From an uncultured Austwickia sp. (GTDB lineage: Bacteria; Actinomycetota; Actinomycetes; Actinomycetales; Dermatophilaceae): a stretch of DNA of 15,674 bases. Every line of letters begins with the position of its first letter. Within the stretch, counting starts at the first letter, position 1. The DNA is taken from NCBI GenBank assembly GCA_934678955.1, contig CAKUSI010000054.1:1-15674 (forward strand). Reading direction: 5' to 3'. The notes under the pieces were generated by a model, which ran no database searches, was not told the DNA's origin, and saw nothing but the letters and a program-made list of their open reading frames with translations. Of the stretch, positions 13,788-15,674 are shown one piece after another. The position numbers and the translations under genes were made by a program.

Positions 13788-15543
13788 GGTCGACTGGACT
13801 CAGACCGTGTCCAGCATGGTGACGATCCGCCGAACGCTCGGCCCGATCTCCTCGACCGATCCGATCGCGCTGCTGGCCACCGCCACGACCGGCGCGGCAC
13901 GAACCCCGGACCTGAGCCCGGTCCTGGCGCCGTCGCTCCACGCCGTGAGCACAGCTGTCGCCGGGGTGACCCGGGAAGTGGAGGCCAGCTCCGGTCTCGA
14001 CCTACAACGTGAGATCGCGACCCTGAACCATGTCGCCTACGAACTCGCGCACTGGGTACGCGTCCGGACGCCCGACGAGAAGGCGAAGTCTTGGCTGCTG
14101 GCCGGCGAGACCGCACTCGACGGCGCGATCCACGCCCCAACCAGCCGCTCAGCCGCCGGCGTCGGCCTGGCGGCCTGGCAGGACGCGCTCGCAGCCGTGC
14201 AGCCCGTCCACAACGCTCCGATTGTGCGCCGCAGCGTGGCGCTCGGGCACCTGGCGATCCTGCGCGACACCCACGCCCTGGTGGCCGATGCCAGGAACGC
14301 CGGGGCGCTGCCCGGGCCTTATGCTGACGCCCTCCTCGGCAGCATCCGCGAGCTCGCCCGAGCCCATCAGACCACGCTGAGTCAGATCGACGGCCGACGC
14401 CTCGGCGCCACCCGCGTCGACCAAGCCGTCATGCTCCAGGTCGGCACGGCAGTACGGCAGCTCACAGGACGCCGGGATCTCACCGAGCCTTCCCAGGTCC
14501 GTCTGGACGTGCTGCTGCGCTCGGGTCTCGGCCAGGCGGTCCTGGTCGCGAACCTCGTCGGCGAGCCCGCGGCCCATGCCGCAGCGGCGAGGATCAGCCG
14601 ACTCTCACTGGAGTACCTGACCAATCCCCGGATGCTCCGCGACGTCGACCTGTCGGACGCCCCAACGCCGCCCGCACAGGTGGAGCCCAGGGCCGCAGCT
14701 CCGCTGGAACCCCGAGCCTCGGCAGGGATCGCACCCATGGAGCCCACGATCACTCCTGGGACCGTGCTGGACGGGCCCTCCATCTTGGCGCTCTGCCGGG
14801 CCCGTGACCTGGGCGTCGCCGCAGGGACGGCAGATCCGACGAACCCGCCCGAGCTCCTGCGCGGAATCCACTCCTCGTGTTGGCCGCAACTGACCGTGGA
14901 GGGCAGGCAGGCCGTGACTGACATGGTCGCCTCAGTCATCCCGATGGTCTACGCCCAGACCAGACGAACCCCGAACGCCGCGGACATACGCGGCCTGATG
15001 TTCGTTGAACTGATGGGCGCGGCCTACCGATTCGACCCCCAGCGGACCAACCCTGAAGGCTGGGCCAGCTACGCGTGGATGACGATCAAACACGCCCGCT
15101 GGCGCGGCGTCGACGACGCCGGTGTGGTCCGCAAACGCACCACCGCCCCCCGGCCCCCCACGTTGCCACTCGAAGGGCGGGAGCCGGCCAGCCGGGCGCC
15201 CGCCCCGGGCGAGGTCGTGGAAGGTCGGCACGCCGTCGAGGCCATCACGCAGGCTCTCGGGCAGCTACCGACGTCACTGCGGGAGCCGCTGATGGCGTCG
15301 ATGCAAGGACACCCGCTCAGGGAGATCGCCGAGGACCTCGGGTACTCCGAGAGCACCGCACGCCGACGCATCGCAGAGGGGCGCGATCAGCTCAAGGAAG
15401 AACTTGCCGCGCGCGCCGACGATGGCCCTTGGGTTCCTTTCGATACGGGCATTGATCCTGTGTTGGAACGCGCGCAGCGCCTGTTCGAACGATTTTTCGG
15501 AGCGGCGCCAGGCTCGCAACTGGGGCGGGGCCTCGGCGTTTGA
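13786..15543 (+). CDS. Sigma-70-like protein with a long unrelated N-terminal domain
   Basis: The protein has 585 residues from the ATG at 13786. Residues 1-290 are an Ala/Leu-rich, apparently all-helical domain I do not recognise. A Pro/Ala-rich linker lies at about 291-325. Residues 395-445 resemble sigma region 2: DIRGLMFVELMGAAYRFDPQ, then GWASYAWMTIKHARWRG, comparable to the GLxxAxxRFDP and YAxxxIR patterns of sigma-70. Residues 483-540 resemble region 4: LPTSLREPLM, then LREIAEDLGYSESTARRRIA, a helix-turn-helix. Region 3 is replaced by a short Pro-rich stretch (450-478). It could direct RNA polymerase to promoters of the accessory region, or be a DNA-binding protein derived from a sigma factor. 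The start is weak (no Shine-Dalgarno), and a true start at 13713 with a frameshift is possible. Confidence 0.75.
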   Translation: MVDWTQTVSSMVTIRRTLGPISSTDPIALLATATTGAARTPDLSPVLAPSLHAVSTAVAGVTREVEASSGLDLQREIATLNHVAYELAHWVRVRTPDEKAKSWLLAGETALDGAIHAPTSRSAAGVGLAAWQDALAAVQPVHNAPIVRRSVALGHLAILRDTHALVADARNAGALPGPYADALLGSIRELARAHQTTLSQIDGRRLGATRVDQAVMLQVGTAVRQLTGRRDLTEPSQVRLDVLLRSGLGQAVLVANLVGEPAAHAAAARISRLSLEYLTNPRMLRDVDLSDAPTPPAQVEPRAAAPLEPRASAGIAPMEPTITPGTVLDGPSILALCRARDLGVAAGTADPTNPPELLRGIHSSCWPQLTVEGRQAVTDMVASVIPMVYAQTRRTPNAADIRGLMFVELMGAAYRFDPQRTNPEGWASYAWMTIKHARWRGVDDAGVVRKRTTAPRPPTLPLEGREPASRAPAPGEVVEGRHAVEAITQALGQLPTSLREPLMASMQGHPLREIAEDLGYSESTARRRIAEGRDQLKEELAARADDGPWVPFDTGIDPVLERAQRLFERFFGAAPGSQLGRGLGV

Positions 15544-15546
15544 GTC

Positions 15547-15666
15547 ATGACCTCGGGCTCCTATGTGGACGACGCCCGAGGACTGCTGTTGGAGGGTTTG
15601 ACCTCGATGATTCATGGAGGGCCGGTCCTGGCTGATCGGACCGCTCGTGGGCCTTGGAGCGTCTGA
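15547..15666 (+). CDS. Possible 39-residue protein after the sigma-like gene
   Basis: A short open frame begins 3 bases after the sigma-like gene's stop and reads MTSGSYVDDARGLLLEGLTS and on to a TGA at 15664-15666. Composition is protein-like, with no Arg/Pro excess. There is no Shine-Dalgarno sequence, so translation would depend on coupling to the upstream gene. It has no recognised domain. The rest of the window after 15666 holds nothing visible. Confidence 0.3.
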   Translation: MTSGSYVDDARGLLLEGLTSMIHGGPVLADRTARGPWSV

Positions 15667-15674
15667 TTCGGGAG

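Noticed and set aside
11760..15674. Declaring this region a proven integrative element or prophage
   Set aside because: No integrase, transposase, relaxase, structural phage gene or attachment repeat is visible; only the crtU truncation and gene content suggest it.
1..15674. CRISPR arrays, tRNA and rRNA genes
   Set aside because: No regularly spaced repeats, cloverleaf-type sequences or ribosomal RNA segments were seen by eye on either strand.

Overview
The window is from a high-GC actinobacterium. GC-rich wobble positions, strong purine-rich ribosome binding sites, ANTAR and DUF3618/holin-like envelope proteins, and an actinobacterial-type carotenoid operon all point that way. A propionibacterial or related lineage is plausible, but the sequence does not fix the genus. 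All statements come from reading the sequence; no database search was possible.

Left part (1-5869). After the 3' end of a zinc alcohol dehydrogenase comes a 27-bp near-perfect inverted repeat and a GC-rich hairpin terminator. A minus-strand block follows, which looks like a stress and cell-envelope regulon: a three-gene operon of small membrane proteins (285-2014), a FAD oxidoreductase with a C-terminal Rieske domain (2116-3633), a 47-residue hydrophobic protein, a CsbD-like protein and a small Rho_N-type basic protein. Three sites on the minus strand match GTTT-N15-GGGTA(T/C/G), the SigB/SigF-type promoter of actinobacteria. They precede the genes starting at 2014, 4058 and 4440. On the plus strand lie a membrane-anchored coiled-coil protein (4590-4997) and a GAF-ANTAR regulator (5087-5869).

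Middle part (5876-10907). A carotenoid locus. A MerR-family regulator with a CarH/LitR-like cobalamin-binding half (minus strand, TTG start) is divergent from a tightly coupled operon. The operon's first gene is a single-frame fusion of type 1 isopentenyl-diphosphate isomerase and GGPP synthase (idi-crtE). It is followed by phytoene desaturase (crtI) and phytoene synthase (crtB), each overlapping the previous gene by ATGA. Two identical 13-bp repeats bracket the likely operon promoter. Together the genes should convert IPP/DMAPP to GGPP, phytoene and then a desaturated carotene, probably lycopene. No cyclase is present in the window.

Right part (10911-15674). Converging on crtB is the C-terminal half of a CrtU-like carotenoid desaturase/methyltransferase-family flavoprotein. 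It loses homology abruptly at about 11757 and has no FAD-binding N-terminus. Beyond this breakpoint is a different type of DNA: a frameshifted small coiled-coil protein, an unusual membrane protein with a possible inactive M48-like fold, a 114-residue acidic protein, and a 585-residue protein whose C-terminal third resembles sigma-70 regions 2 and 4. This looks like the edge of an accessory island that truncated crtU, but no integrase or transposase is visible in the window.
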